From positions 63,589,260 through 63,653,259 of the forward strand of contig NC_065530.1 of the NCBI RefSeq assembly GCF_020184175.1: a DNA stretch of 64,000 nt, given 5' to 3'. This document shows, piece after piece, positions 11,633-24,990 of this stretch. Every line of letters begins with the position of its first letter. The first letter of the stretch is position 1. The notes beneath the pieces were generated by a model. That model was given only the letters and a program-made list of their open reading frames with translations. It searched no databases and was not told where the DNA came from. This DNA is from Aphis gossypii (Eukaryota > Arthropoda > Insecta > Hemiptera > Aphididae). A program made the translations under genes and the position numbers.

Positions 11633-14600
11633 TACGCACAGGAAGTGCTAGTGAAAAACAACATGTAATATTTTATATTTATGATTTATGTACGCACTTG
11701 TGACTAAATCTGTTTTCGTGAGTTGTATTCTCAAAAAATTTAATCGATATGTACTATAAAAGTATAGACCGTTCGTTTCGAATGTGCACGTTTTAATCGT
11801 CGAACGCAATGACGATATTTTATAATTTATAATAATATAATAATATGTAGTATAATATTACACGCGTCAAGCTAATAATTGCTGTAAAAATGACAAAAAA
11901 TTGATTTTGATTTAAATGATTTCGCTCAATATTCGTGTGAAATCTTGATCAATATTCCCTAAAAGTTGTAAGTAGGTAATTACGATTTCTGGTGGAAGGT
12001 GTAGAGGATGATTTTCACCACAAGTGATAATATTGTAACGTGAATATTCGAGATGAGTATTTCCTGTATTATTATAGGTGTATATAGATATGATAAGCAT
12101 TGAAAAATAATTTAATAAAACAAATTTAAATAAGTATGATGATATTTTTCACGGAGTTATTCATGTTGTTATATATCAACCAGAAACGACGTCTTTGAGC
12201 ATCTAAAAAGGCATGTGATGATGACTATATGGTGTATAGGTTATATCAGTTATATGTGTTTATTTTAATATTTTCTAGATCGAGTGGCTGATCGCGATAT
12301 TCTGATATATTACATCTAATAACATATTATCTTCAACAAAAATAATAACGATAAATAATATCGTAAATCTTGCTCGTAACGTTATCAGTGCCAATATTGC
12401 AATTAATCTATTTATATTAAAAGTCATCTACTCACCAATAACTATGTTATACATTTTACGAGACAGCGAAACCGAAGTGTTTAATTTTTATGCGTTTTCT
12501 AAGTTTTCTAATATTATGCAGATTATAAACTACCATAAATTATACTTGGTTTTTTCAAGTACATAACTTTCCATTTAATCAGTGTAAAGTTAAAAAAATA
12601 AATTCGGTGTTTTTATGAAACTTTTTTGAAAACTAATTTTTTAGAAACCTTATATATTTATAATCTATATAAAATAAATACAATTCATACATTATTTATA
12701 TATGTTATATAAGTATAATATTATAATATAATAGTAAGATGTAAAATTAATTTTATTGTTATATTTGTCTATAAAAAACAAGTTTGTACATTAAAAATAT
12801 GTCAATATATTTATAATTATATAAAACACAGTCGCGCAATATCGATCGTGTCGTCAAATAAAAATAATTATTTTATTTTATGCGTTGTACTATATTGCTT
12901 ATTATAATGAGTTTAATGCACATTATTGGGACTTGTGTCAATAACCACGTTAAATTTTGCTTTTTGACGAGGGTGCTGCCATGAAGTCCGTAGTATAGTA
13001 ATTAATAATTATATTGGAAATATATTCAACAAACGTCATAATGCAATATACAATACACAGTTTCTACTGTACTTATTTATGTCATATGACATATATGTAT
13101 GCATCTAGCAAACATTATGATTATTTGATAACTAAATAATTATTAATTTATTAGTTACATTTAACTGAAAGTTCCATATTAATATTAATTGTATTTGTTA
13201 ATAATTTCTATGGTTAATAATTTGTTGTCAAGTTTTTTTTTAATGAAAATTTTACACTAACACACTTTATACTAAGTACTTATTATTAATTTTTGTGTTT
13301 CGTACATATTATATACAAAATGTAATTTAGATCAATGCATATTTTACTAAATGTTTCATTGGTTTTAATTTCGTGCATTATAAATTAAATTTAAATAATA
13401 TATTACTATAGTTGGTATTAGTTATTTAGTTATTGATAGGTACTCAACAGTTTTTGTTAGGTCTTCGCGTTTAAGTATTACTTATGGTTTAATAACTTAT
13501 TAAGCGTTTATTATTATTTATGCAATGATGTATGGTATATTGGTATATTGATTTATATTGTATAGGTATATGCGCTTCCTCGCAGGAAATTTCTGGCTAT
13601 ACTAATTTCAGGCTATTTTTGTAATTTCTTTGATTCGGACGATAGTTTGAAAATAACATATTCAAAAAACGATTTATATACACGATCAGAAACCAAAGAA
13701 AACTTACAATGTTATAATAAAATATCCATTGTAAAAATAAATACTAGGTATAAAGAGTAATACGTAAATCGTACGTGCTCGCGTTTTGACATTTCGGCAA
13801 AGTAACGCTGAACCAATAAAAACCACTTACTCAGAATTTTCCATGTTTTTAAATTGAGATGGAATTATATACATACACATAGGAATACTAGTATTGATTT
13901 AAGTTTTAACAATATGTTGTGTATAGTGCAGTTGTTAAATTTTACACATTTTGTTTTTGAGTTAATACCAAAGGGAGTATATTCAAACTATATTGTTTGA
14001 CTATAATTAAAATTATAATTAAAATAATAATATATATATATTGTTATTTCAACTTATTAATTTACTAAATTTGAATTTAATCTTGTTAATATAAAACCTT
14101 TATATCTTGAAAATACCATGAAATTTAATTATTTTAGCAATTCTAGTTTGTTCATTTTAATTACCTAGCTAATAAAATGCTCATTTTGACTTATTTCAAC
14201 TTGAATGGTTTTGTTTTAATCAGCTAATATTAACAATGATTATGGAATAGTGTTAATATTTTTAGCGTGATAGAAGAAAACCACGAAATCGATACTGGAT
14301 AATCTGTATACCTAGTACCTATTATACATACTTAGGTATACTTTAGAGTTCAATAAATATTATTATTTTTATTTTATAAAACAGTAAATAATGAACTAGG
14401 TATATAATTTGTATTTTATTTATTTGAATAAATTGTATTTATATAATATATTATCTATTGAAACATGAAGATAAAAAAAAAATGGTATGAAAAATGAAAT
14501 TGTATCGCGTATCAAGTTAAATAAATTTAAACTTAGTAAAAACGCCACTAGGCAACAAGGTGATGGAAAAAGCTTCGTATTTTACCATATTTTTTTTTAA

Positions 14601-14863
14601 TTTACACACCGGAAAATGTGGTGTAACTACTCTATACCTGCTTTAGTATAGTTTCAGCCCAAGGACAGTACAATACAATTTTAAGTAAAATATAAAAAAT
14701 AAAAAAAATAATTTAATTTCTATATTTTATATTTTATATATAATATATACATATATTATTTAAATTTATATCTGATTCAATTTCAGAGTGATATACTGAT
14801 ATATTATATTATATTATGCAGGCACATGAGCATTTATTTTATTACCATACCATAACACACCAC

Positions 14864-15246
14864 AGAGACAAAATATTTTTAATATTACTTCAATACATAG
14901 ATATTAAATTATATACAATTGTTTTCTTTAGCATATGATTGAGTATATAAATCGTTAATAATGCATTTATACATATTAGTATAAAATAATATTTTGTCTG
15001 GGCGGATAAAAAGCAATAATTGTAATGTTGGTAGTAGCTATTTCTTCCAAAAATGATATATAATGATCAAAATAAGAAATATTCATCTCTTAATAAATAA
15101 AAACCTATCATTTTCTGACCAACAATACCGATCTAAATATTTTCTATGTACAGGTAGTTAAACATAAAATATGAAATAGATTAAGGCTAAAAATAATTAT
15201 GATAAAATATTAATTTTAATTATAATTTAGAATTATTAAAATACAT
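14864..15246 (+). repeat. Dispersed repeat, copy A
   Basis: This segment aligns along its full length with the reverse complement of 26,030-26,430. Shared blocks in order are CAATTGTTTTCTTT, then ATGATTGAGT.TATAAATCG, then TTATACATATTAGTATA, then TTGTCTG.ACGGATAAA, then TATCATTTTCTGACCAA, then TAAATATTTTCTATGTACA. Identity by eye is roughly 80-88 percent in the conserved blocks, with small indels. No ORF and no obvious terminal inverted repeat were seen. It is a nonautonomous interspersed repeat family with two copies here in opposite orientation. The nearby retrotransposon relic (15,265 on) is not shared by the other copy. Confidence 0.75.
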
Positions 15247-15264
15247 TAGAAAGTTACCCAAGTC

Positions 15265-15535
15265 AAAATGCCTGGAATAAGCTGGTCATGTTTGACGAGT
15301 TAACGAGAATTTTATTTGAAATTTACTGGTTAAGAACTCATTCAAAAAACAACCAAAAGGAAAACCACGTCAATGATTATTGAATAGAATAGTTAAATAC
15401 GCAAAATAATAATAAGATGACGCGGTCGATGAGATGACAAAAAAATTGACAAGGAATCGTGAATTCGAGACAGATGATGAAGAACCTGGTAGAAGCATAC
15501 GTAGTAAGGCTTGTTGGTTTTGAGTATGAAAAAAA
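15265..15535 (+). pseudogene. RTE-type endonuclease-reverse transcriptase C-terminus, degenerate
   Basis: The plus-strand frame from about 15,270 reads LE, stop, AGHV, stop, RVNENFI, then a KKQPKGKPRQ block followed by LLNRIVKYAK. This matches the conserved C-terminal pattern of RTE-like and related endonuclease-reverse transcriptases (a WLGHV.R segment, then a KP.GKR..GRPR.RW segment). A second, shifted frame downstream gives KNLVEAYVV and then RLVGF, matching the usual WR.LVEAAK..VG end. At least five stops and one frameshift are present. It is the 3' end of a truncated, long-dead insertion. The family assignment comes from motif recall. Confidence 0.6.
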
Positions 15536-16430
15536 TATATATTTAGGTAGGTATATATATATTATATCTTAACAATTGACCTTGGTCGTATTTTCAGCTT
15601 AATACTGGCTAACATTGTCATTAGTTAGTAGCTGAATAATTAAACAGTCCAAAAATAATGTAAAATATACATGAGAGGAGAATGTCCTTTTAGCAATTAA
15701 TGTATTCTATAATGAGAAACATTCGTCAAGTCAACTTAACTATTGTAAGGTACATTTTTTTTCAATGTTCATATATTTTGGTATGTGTGCATTGGCAGAG
15801 TTAGTTACAGACTTATACGGGTACAACAATAATGGTTCACATTTTTCAAGTGAGAAAGCACTAAATAAAAAAAAATTGATTTTTTCACTAACAATCAACT
15901 AGCTAAATTAATTAAAACACAATAGCTAATAAAAAACTTGAATCTATTTAGACTCATTATTTTATCATGATATATTGTGTAATTTATTTTTTTTATAATT
16001 TTTTTTTTTTTTTGCTATTTCGCTGAATATTTTTACGAAAAAAGTTATCATTTTATACAATTTATTAATATATTGGATTATAGATTTAAAAATACATATT
16101 ACACAAGCCCCCCGATGAATTGTGTCCGGGTGAATCGATAAAAAATTGACGGAATCGATTTGCGCCCAAATTGTTTGGTCATTAAGTAGTAAGTACCTAC
16201 CTAATCATTAAAAACTTCCAGTAATCCGAACGGTTATTGATCTAAATTCGTCCGAACTATTACATTTATATATATTTTTTTATATTTAATTATTTATTTA
16301 TTTAATTGCATTACACAGAAATACTGAACAGTGAACCTCACTGATAAAACTCGCGTAGATGATTATATGTTAAGCTCAATAGCTATTGCATTGACGGACA
16401 GTATTCAAAAAGCACACTAAAAACCGTGCG
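15536..16430. other. AT-rich noncoding stretch
   Basis: No gene seen. It contains a TGACCTTGG box (15,577-15,585), a T-rich tract at about 15,985-16,014 and the ATCGAT-centred inverted repeat described separately. Confidence 0.6.
16128..16167 (+). repeat. Imperfect inverted repeat with ATCGAT arms
   Basis: GGGTGAATCGAT (16,128-16,139) and ATCGATTTGCGCCC (16,154-16,167) are near reverse complements around a 14-base centre. Weaker pairing continues outward on both sides. It is probably a remnant of a dispersed palindromic element. Confidence 0.6.
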
Positions 16431-19028
16431 TGTGTGTGACTTGTGTGAGTATATATAAATATTCGCAAGGTCGAGGCCGACGCCGCGCCGTCGAGTTTTT
16501 TTCCCGTTGCGTTTTCGTCGGAAATTAAATAGGCACAATATATTCGCGGCCAAGATCAAGGTCTACTCGCCGGTTAAACGCCATTTGCATTTTTATGACT
16601 ATATATTCAACGATCTGACCTCGTCGATTCGCATGTCATGTACAATTATTATAATATAATAGATATTATTATAACAAAAATAATTTAAAAATCGATTAAC
16701 AATAATAATGTTTAAATTCTGCTGTAAAACGAAAGACATATTTGGACTTAACCGTAGGGTAAAACTTTTTCGATGACCAACGAAACGCAAAATATGAAAA
16801 ATAACGACGATTTGTGCTATCATACTTATCGTTTTCCTTAGCAGACGTGTAATAAATTATTATAAAAATTACAAAAATACTACAACGATTTACCACCACC
16901 CGACTGCTTCCGTTCGTATCAAATAAGTTCATGCCCAGATCGAGATCACGATTAGACGAATTTAATAAAAGATATTACCGTAGGTTTTTTATTATTTTTT
17001 TAACCTAACGAGCTTTTTTTTTTTTATTAAAATATCAACTCGCAGTTCAATATTCTGAACGTGATATTTGGTATGATGCGTGTTATTAGACGTAAACAGT
17101 CAGGACACAGAGGGATAAAGGAACCTAATATTAATTTTCATAAATAACAATTTCGTGTCGTAAAACTTTTTATTAATAACAATAATAAAAAAAATAACAA
17201 TTATTTTATTTTATTAATACGACTATAATATTGTTGTATAATATTATATTAAATTATTATTAAAACCATTCACGTCTTACGAGTTTACTGTTGAGTTGAC
17301 CTTGTCTATTCGACTTAGTATATTTATTGTTATTATTATTATCATGTATTAATATACATTATACAAATCGCGTTTAATAGATTTATTTCGATAATAATTA
17401 AATATTTTCCCTGCAGACACTGCAGAATGCGGATTATGCGTTTTATGTCATGCCATTATATTGTCTGATTTAAGAAAAAAAAATGGCACAGAAATGAAAT
17501 ATACTTATATCGTATTATTATTATATAAAATAAGTGTACGGCTAGTGATAAAATAGAACAAGAAGAATACGCAGCGCAGTATAGTGTATAATATATTATT
17601 ACTATGTATTGGACACGTGTGTGGGTGTAGACGCAATGGACGTATTTTCAATGAGTAGATATAATTCCTTCCCAGAAAATCCTTTTTACCAGACTCCAGA
17701 CACGGTAATATAATATCTCACGAATACCGCCCGATAGCTTGTTAAAATCTAATGTGACGACCGACGATAGATCGCAGCTGGTCGGTTGGCGGTTCGATGG
17801 TACACAAGGACAGATAGTAACATACTGTCGTTCTGTTCGTCAACAATAAACGATAAGATTTGCATGTGAACCACACATATTATTTAAAACAACAGACAGC
17901 AATATTACAACGTCCATATTAAAAAAAAATAAAAAATAAAAAAATCACATTTTCTTCTGTTTCGCCATACATTATTATATAATGTATTCCCCGAACACGC
18001 GATAACAATAATATAATACATGTACACAAACACATACAAGTACGACATACTTATAGGTATCGCGCGTGTGCACATACTTATCATATATTATCGTAAAACA
18101 GTAAAATTTCCAAATCGAACAATGTGCGATAGGTGCGTTTTGTTGATAAACGTTTCGTTTTTGCAAAATAAACGAAAAAAAAAACGTTTTCAAATGCATT
18201 TATTATAAAATGTCAGCTGAAAAATTATATTATAAGTAGATTAAAGTAATAAGTATAATAGGGTCGTAAATATTAAATTATTATAACTTTATAAGTATCT
18301 TACCTATTATAAAAATTTTTTCATTTGAATACGACCTGTGATGTTTACACAAAGAATGGTTAATTAACGTTTCTTCAGAATTCACTAATAACCAGGAAGG
18401 TAGTTTTTAATAGTTTTTAATCCTCAATTCTCATAACACATACATTTTAGGCATCAGGTACATTAGTTATTGGCTTATTGACTTATATAAATTACTTATT
18501 AACGTAAAATTACAAGTACCAAAGGTTAGAGCTTTTAGCATTCATATATGTTAAGCAAATAGTGACAATATTATTAGTAAAATAATGGATTGAAAATTCA
18601 AAAAATATTATTTTCTTTGCAAAAAAAAAAATTTATATTATGTTTTACAAAATTTAAACGTTATCGCACACGTCTACTTCTATCCAAGTTTACGCAACGA
18701 TTAACACCGTCCGGTCCTCTAAATTTAGCACGTATGGGTACCTCGGAGGTGCACCGAAAACTATACGACACGAAGGTTTCCGGTCTATTCTCAAACACAT
18801 ATTCGTCACTCACCAACACATCTTATGACAAGAATTCGGGGTATTCTTATTATTACTATTAGGATGTACGCGTATGATATGATTTATATTGTATTATATA
18901 TGTATCATATGTGTATGTTCATGTAAGTATACTTTAACAGCGCTATAAACACGTGAAGCAAACGCCGCAGACCGAACAACCGTTTTGCCAAAAACATTTT
19001 ACAACTGCGTTTTGGCGTAGATAGCTAA
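16431..19028. other. GC-richer noncoding stretch, possible regulatory block
   Basis: From 16,431 the composition shifts: 16,460-16,580 is CpG-rich with a TATATAAA box at about 16,450-16,457 upstream, a layout compatible with a core promoter but lacking a clear initiator. The remainder alternates CpG-rich patches (17,750-17,850; 18,660-18,800; 18,950-19,020) with AT-rich runs. Open frames on both strands at 16,599-16,932 and 17,975-18,208 overlap each other and show no motif. The plus frame 18,590-18,862 (90 codons) is Ser/Thr/Tyr-rich from about residue 30, with no recognised domain. Confidence 0.45.
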
Positions 19029-20093
19029 GTATATATATATATATACATATATGTCCAAGTGTGAATATTATGTTGTATCTCTTATATTAGTCATTATATT
19101 ATATTAAATTATGTCGTTGCTCGTTTCAAGGGCACCTTAAAAATAAACGCTATTTCGTCACGGAGTAAGTAATAATTACAGTTAGCATTAAACTTCATTG
19201 AATAACTACGTATATTATCCGATACAGAGTATAGAGACACAGGCATCCATATAAATGCGTGCGCATAATACGAACATTTGTGGTGAAAACAATTCAGACA
19301 CCGTAAATTTATTCTACCCTTATAATAGTATAGTCCTGACTACGCTCGTATAATACTTACAAGACCCGGCACTAGCTAAGACAAATTTCCCTTCTTCGTC
19401 GCAGAAACATTTTTAATTAAATAAATTCAAGTACAGTGGTGGTTGTCGTAAGTAGTACTGCGTGTAGTCGATTGAGTCGGAAGACTAATTGGAGGTCGCC
19501 AGTCACGCAAGAGTTTCATTTAAAATCATCCAATCCATATAATGTCGAGAATACAGCTAGTACATATAAAAACGCGCATATCACCTGGCCACGAATATAG
19601 TTATTGCATTGTACAGCATTGTGGGTGTTCAAATGAATAATATGGTATAATATAACGCCATTATAATATTATATTACATTATTATTTTTTTTTTCATATT
19701 TGGCCACCAACGAATGGTCAAAGGTTAGCGAGTCGGCACAGAAATAACCAAATTTAATCGGAAGTATATTATTATAATGGCGTGTCGTAAGTGTATAATA
19801 CAATTCACGAATTCAAGTGGTAACGTATTTTATACATAGGTTCCTACTGGGTTCGATTGACCGATTGTCATCATCCGCCGCTGATGTCTATCGGAACAAG
19901 ATATTTAGTACGACGTCGTTGATAGTTTATTTTTTATTTTTTTAATCTCCTATAAAAACCTGACCTTGTAAGTTTTAAGTGTCCACATTTTTCATCCGGC
20001 CATGCATATCCCTCTAACAATTATTCTACACGTATATAAGACCCCCGGGTATATAATGTATACACATATTGTATATGTTTATATATTATATAT
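19029..20093 (+). repeat. 1.06-kb tandem duplication, unit 1
   Basis: First of two head-to-tail copies with a period of 1,063 bases, measured from GTCCAAGTGTGAATATT at 19,053 and 20,116. By eye the copies are about 97 percent identical, with roughly two dozen substitutions and a few 1-3 base indels over the unit. The unit begins and ends in TA-dinucleotide tracts. It contains a TATAAAAA box (19,565-19,572) and a TATATAAG box (20,033-20,040), CpG-rich patches and no long open frame. Its clearest difference from unit 2 is at about 19,583-19,600, where several bases differ together. Confidence 0.95.
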
Positions 20094-21158
20094 ATATATA
20101 TATATATACATATATGTCCAAGTGTGAATATTATGTTGTATCTCTTATATTAGTCATTATATTATATTAAATTATGTCGTTGCTCGTTTCAAGGGCACCT
20201 TAAAAATAAACGCTATTTCGTCACGGACTAAGTAATAATTACAGTTAGCATTAAACTTCATTGAATAACTACGTATATTATCCGATACAGAGTATAGAGA
20301 CACAGGCATCCATATAAATGCGTGCATAATACGAACATTTGTGGTGAAAACAATTCGAACACCGTAAATTTATTCGACCCTTATAATAGTATAGTCCTGA
20401 CTACGCTCGTATAATACTTACAAGACCCGGCACTAGCTAAGACAAATTTCCCTTCTTCGTCGCAGAAACATTTTTAATTAAATAAATTCAAGTACAGTGG
20501 TGGTTGTCGTAAGTAGTACTGCATGTAGTCGATTGAGTCGGACGACTAATTGGAGGTCGCCAGTCACGCAAGAGTTTCATTTAAAATCGCCCAATCCATA
20601 TAATGTCGAGAATACAGCTAGTACGTATAAAAACGCACATGTCACCGTGTGAATATAGTTATTGCATTGTACAGCATTGTGGGTGTTCAAATGAATAATA
20701 TGGTATAATATAACGCCATTATAATATTATATTACATTATTATTTTTTTTTCATATTTGGCCACCAACGAATGGTCAAAGGTTAGCGAGTCGGCACAGAA
20801 ATAACCAAATTTAATCGGAAGTATATTGTTATAATGGTGTGTCGTAAGTGTATAATACAATTCACGAATTCACGTGGTAACGTATTTTATACATAGGTTC
20901 CTACTGAGTTCAATTGACCGATTGTCATCATCCGCCGCTGATGTCTATCGGAACAAGATATTTAGTACGACGTCGTTGATAGTTTATTTTTTATTTTTTT
21001 AATCTCCTATAAAAACCTGACCTTGTAAGTTTTAAGTGTCCACATTTTTCATCCGGCCATGCATATCCCTCTAACAATTATTCTACACGTATATAAGGCC
21101 TCCGGGTATATAACGTATACACATATTGTATGTTTATATATTATATACATATATATAT
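20094..21158 (+). repeat. 1.06-kb tandem duplication, unit 2
   Basis: Second copy of the 1,063-base unit, continuing to a third TA-rich tract at about 21,134-21,158 beyond which similarity ends (the sequence ACACGACCGTTTCGGGG is unique). The TATAAAAA (20,626-20,633) and TATATAAG (21,090-21,097) boxes are retained. Because all three borders lie in TA repeats, unequal crossing-over or slippage between TA tracts is the simplest origin. Divergence of only a few percent means it is young on the scale of the surrounding transposon debris. Confidence 0.95.
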
Positions 21159-21552
21159 GTACACGACCGTTTCGGGGCGCAAACTATGCCCAGAGCTGGA
21201 AGTCTACTTTCTACGTCCTTCAATCAGTGTAATATAATATATTATTATTATATTCCAGTGTGATCTGTGTAGTGCGCATACATCGTACGGCTGCTTCGTA
21301 GCATCTTCGACGAATTTTGGTTTCTTTTTATCGTTCACGTATTATAATATATTTTGTCCAACACGAAAGTCACATGCGCGTGTGTATGTATGGTTTTTTT
21401 TTTGAGATTATAAAAACTTATAATAAAAGGATCACATTTTCAGCGGTGACGTACACGCATATAGGCTTTATATTACATTTTTGGCATTAGGTCGGAAGCA
21501 AGGATTTCGGGTTCACCGGGTCCAAAAGTAGGACGATTCGTTGACGGCGGCG

Positions 21553-21569
21553 GCGGTCAGTCTGACCGC
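21553..21569. repeat. GC-rich perfect palindrome
   Basis: GCGGTCAG and CTGACCGC flank a single central T, giving a 17-base perfect inverted repeat inside a CpG-rich stretch. Such sites can bind dimeric factors, but none is identified. Confidence 0.7.
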
Positions 21570-23763
21570 TCGTAGACGAGCAGTGGTCGTATATTTGGAT
21601 TTGCACGAGACCAAATAAGCTTATCGCATCAAAGTTTCCGCAGGGCAAATAAGATGCTATTTAATAGCTCAGCAAATGTTGTTTTCGAGTCATCTATAAT
21701 GCGTTGTCGACAGCTTTATATTAGATACGCCATGTACAGAAGACTTGCATAATCAGTTTATTTTTATTGCCACGCGTGCGTCTTCGTGCTTTTTGTATTG
21801 TAGATTTGTAGAGGAAACGAACGAAACATTGACATGACGTATAATGTACGTACTTACTTATATGTTGTATATATAAATATTGAATACACAGTAGCTGACG
21901 ACCCTCCTAATGCGATGAATAATAATAATAATAATATAATATTTAAATATCGTAAACAGATATTGTGCAATTTGCGCGTGTGCACCATCATTGTTGTATT
22001 CAAAAAATAAATAGCGAAATGTATGTGTACATGTTATTATTAAATTTGAAAGCATTTTGTTACTTTGTTGTAGTGATGTTTGAATGTTTTGAACGCGGGC
22101 GAAGATTACACGATTCGATTACTTTTCGCGCCTAAGATATTATACTGCAGATTAGGTATGACTTTGTATGTCACTATGTCAGTATAGTTTAAAATGTTTA
22201 AATAGTATATTTTTTGAAAACGTAAATTTATTGTCAAGTTTAGGTTTAGACGTTACAAATATTATATCAACAGTTGATTTGAATAGATTTATATACTTTT
22301 GATTAGTCTTCGATGGGGTCAGCCGCGTTTATAAATCGGTGATCATTCGGGTCCTCACGTCGTCACGAGAGTAAAAATAATCTCGGGCGAGAGAGAAAGT
22401 GTATATAGTTCAATGGCGCTACAATGTACAATATTTGATTCGTAAAAAAGTAAAATGAAAGTTCACGTTTGAAAATAAAAATAAAGAATCAACGAGGTCA
22501 ATCAAAGTCGATCCCGAATATCGTTACATAGTATAATATAATATCGTTAACTTTCTACGGCATCTAAACATTATTTGTATTATATATATATATGTTTTTA
22601 ATGTTTACAATATACGTTTTTTCGACATAAGTAGTGTATTATAATATTATTATGCTCTTCGAATTTATAATATCTCAATAAACAAAGCTTATGTACGTGT
22701 AAAATACACGTATAGATGCATATACCATATAGATGATACGGAAAATGAAAGTCAGACGACGTATGGTTTTGAGTGCGCGTGCCGGTTCGATCTCCGAAAA
22801 TACATTAATATTCATCAAGCGCGCAAACAATAGTTTAATAGGTATATACATGTATACACATATTATACTATACGCATACGGTTTGATTAATGGAGTAGAA
22901 TTTTCGAACCGGTTTATAGAAACGGTCCTTTGTTTCTCCGTTTTCTTTTCGACAAGGTCTCGTGGACTGACCGATGTCGTTCAATTTTCACACGCTTACC
23001 AATATACCATACGTATAGGACCAAAAATAATAGTCGCCTAAATTACCTAAGCTGAGTTTTCGTCGAAAAACTTCAACGGTGCGCTCATTTCACTCGGTAC
23101 GCGCCCTCCTCCCTCCGCTGGCGGAAGCTCCAGGGATTGAGCGTACACAACACGAAGTAAACATCATTGCGTAACCGCAAACGCGGTATAGGTGTATAGC
23201 TGCAGGTATTCGTAATATCGTGTACTCATACTTAATACAATATAGGCCAGTTGTCACAAGGTTTGTATTATAATAAAATTACACCGGATCCACGCTCGAT
23301 CGCGCGCGGCGGTTACATTACGCGCGCGATGCAGCCACGTAGACGCGTTTAAAAACCCGCGGAAAAAAGAATATAATATACGTATAGTACAACACAGATA
23401 TCGTAAAAATATATCGTATTCGAAACACAAAGAAAGAAAACGTATACGAGGCGTATAGGATGTTGCAGCAGTGAAATAAGAAGATCTGGACGAGGAGAAG
23501 AGCCGGTCGTCCTTGCACCGCCGACGGTTTATGTTCTTGTATACGATATTATTGTAACGACCAGCGGTACATGTGTATAATATATTTATCATAATCCATA
23601 ATATATATATATATAATGTGTGTGTGTGCTCAGCGGCGTGATTAGTACACGACCTGCAGCACCGCGGACTCTCGCGCGAGAGAAAAACATATTTAAATTT
23701 TAAACGACTTTCGTCTTCGTTTGGACCGAGTATAGATAATCGCATACGTATATATTATTATCG

Positions 23764-23792
<29 letters not shown>
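23764..23792 (+). repeat. (TA)n microsatellite
   Basis: An uninterrupted TA repeat of about 29 bases, the longest pure TA run noticed in the window. Confidence 0.9.
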
Positions 23793-23796
<4 letters not shown>

Positions 23797-24600
23797 AGAT
23801 GGTCATCTATGTTTATAATTCAATAATATGGGTTACGGCCCGTGCATCTCTGCGAGTGTGACGATATGTACGCACACAAATATACTATATTACATTTATA
23901 CGCGCGTTGCAGCGCTCGAGAGTTCGTGAAAAACGGAAAATTATAATAACGAAAAATAAAAAATATATTTATGCATCACACGGGTATAATATTATTATAC
24001 CTAATATACGCGCGACCTCGTTTTCACCCGCCGCCAGTTTATATACCTTTCCCCTTTCTCCCGACGTCTGTGCTGCAGCAGCGGCTGTGATGTGTATACA
24101 CATTATTGTGTATATTATTGTACACGCGTCGTATATATACGTTTTATTGTGGAGCGGACGACCCCGCCACGCGTTTCGCCCACGACACCTAAATACGAGA
24201 TAAATACGCGCGTACGGCGTGTGACTTTTTATCTGTCTTCGGGACGGCCGGTAAGGTTCAACGGGGGCGTCGAGAAAGTATTTTCGAGATCGTCCGCGGA
24301 GATCGTTTCTTTTACAATATAATATACCTATCTAACCTACCTACATAATATGCACGCACACATTTACCTACATATAATAATAATATATTAATATACGTCA
24401 CCGTGTTTATGTGTATTATGTATATATAGGCGCCTTTATGTACTGTACATTTATATATATATGTATATATGTATCGCACACGCATTATACCCATTTACAT
24501 TATAATAGGTAGGTATTCCTTTTCTCTGCTCGCATATCCGTTTTTTTTCGTCCGTCCGACCCGAATATTATGCTAAATATTCGTACAGATTATAGGTATC

Positions 24601-24617
24601 CGCCGCCGCCGCCGCCC
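24601..24617 (+). repeat. (CCG)n microsatellite
   Basis: Five to six CCG units in a CpG-rich context. In the plus frame from 24,570 it gives a short run of prolines, which is a consequence of the repeat and not a domain. Confidence 0.8.
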
Positions 24618-24990
24618 ATCCGGTACGAATTTAGCCCCGATCGTTATAATTATATTAAATCGAGTATAACTACGGTGTGTCAGTGTCTAAACGGATTACG
24701 GTGTACGCGTATATACAATAGTATAATGGAATATGGAATCTGGCCAGTGTATTAGGTATAGCTAAGTTTTGATGCACCACTGCAGACTATATGCGTGGCA
24801 TACCGTGGCCTTATCCTGACCCTTGGCATGTCTGATATTTATTTTTGTCCTTTGAAGGCGACGACTACATTCTCAGTCGTTCAGACGTATTTAAGAAAAA
24901 TAATAAGAAAAAAGCTAAAATATTTGAAAGAAAAAGTCTCGCCTCCCTCTCTTCAATTACAATTTGAGCTAATTTAGATAGAGGCGGGTT

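Larger units (their letters stand above)
9261..14860. other. AT-rich noncoding stretch with one GC-richer patch
   Basis: No gene seen. Contents include a perfect hairpin at 10,036-10,087, a GC-richer patch at 11,345-11,475 beside a CA microsatellite, and many TA-rich tracts (12,700-12,760; 14,025-14,042; 14,715-14,765). An imperfect inverted repeat sits at about 13,620-13,710, where TAATTTCTTTGATTC is matched by an inverse copy about 55 bases on. Open frames at 11,117-11,302, 11,317-11,664 and 11,912-12,100 are discussed under rejected items. Confidence 0.6.
21159..24990. other. CpG-rich noncoding block with microsatellites
   Basis: The most CpG-rich interior part of the window, especially 21,500-21,620, 23,080-23,350, 23,470-23,530 and 24,000-24,310. 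It contains a 17-base GC-rich palindrome, a 29-base TA repeat and a CCG run. Open frames occur on both strands (22,733-23,041 plus; 23,254-23,745 minus; 23,907-24,322 plus), but they are Arg/Tyr/Ile/Cys-rich, overlap one another and have no domain. They reflect stop-poor CpG-rich DNA. The block could be a promoter or enhancer cluster of a gene outside or spanning the window. No exon was supported. Confidence 0.5.

Noticed and set aside
11317..11664. 115-codon minus-strand frame
   Set aside because: Its first half translates the CA microsatellite and TA-rich DNA (Cys/Val/Tyr/Ile repeats), and the second half covers a small GC patch. No domain is visible.
16449..16590. TATATAAA followed by CpG-rich DNA as a promoter
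   Set aside because: No initiator at the expected distance and no donor or open frame downstream; kept only as a GC-rich block.
22783..22797. GGTTCGATCTCC, T-arm-like string
   Set aside because: The flanking bases cannot form the T stem, and no anticodon or acceptor arms are found. No tRNA is supported here or at other TTCGA/TTCAA strings (19,848; 28,862; 62,793).
23254..23745. Longest open frame in the window (163 codons, minus strand)
   Set aside because: It runs through a CpG-rich and TA/TG-repeat region, is rich in Arg, Cys, Tyr and Ile, overlaps a second minus frame, and shows no domain, signal or splice context. It is best explained by local stop-poor composition.
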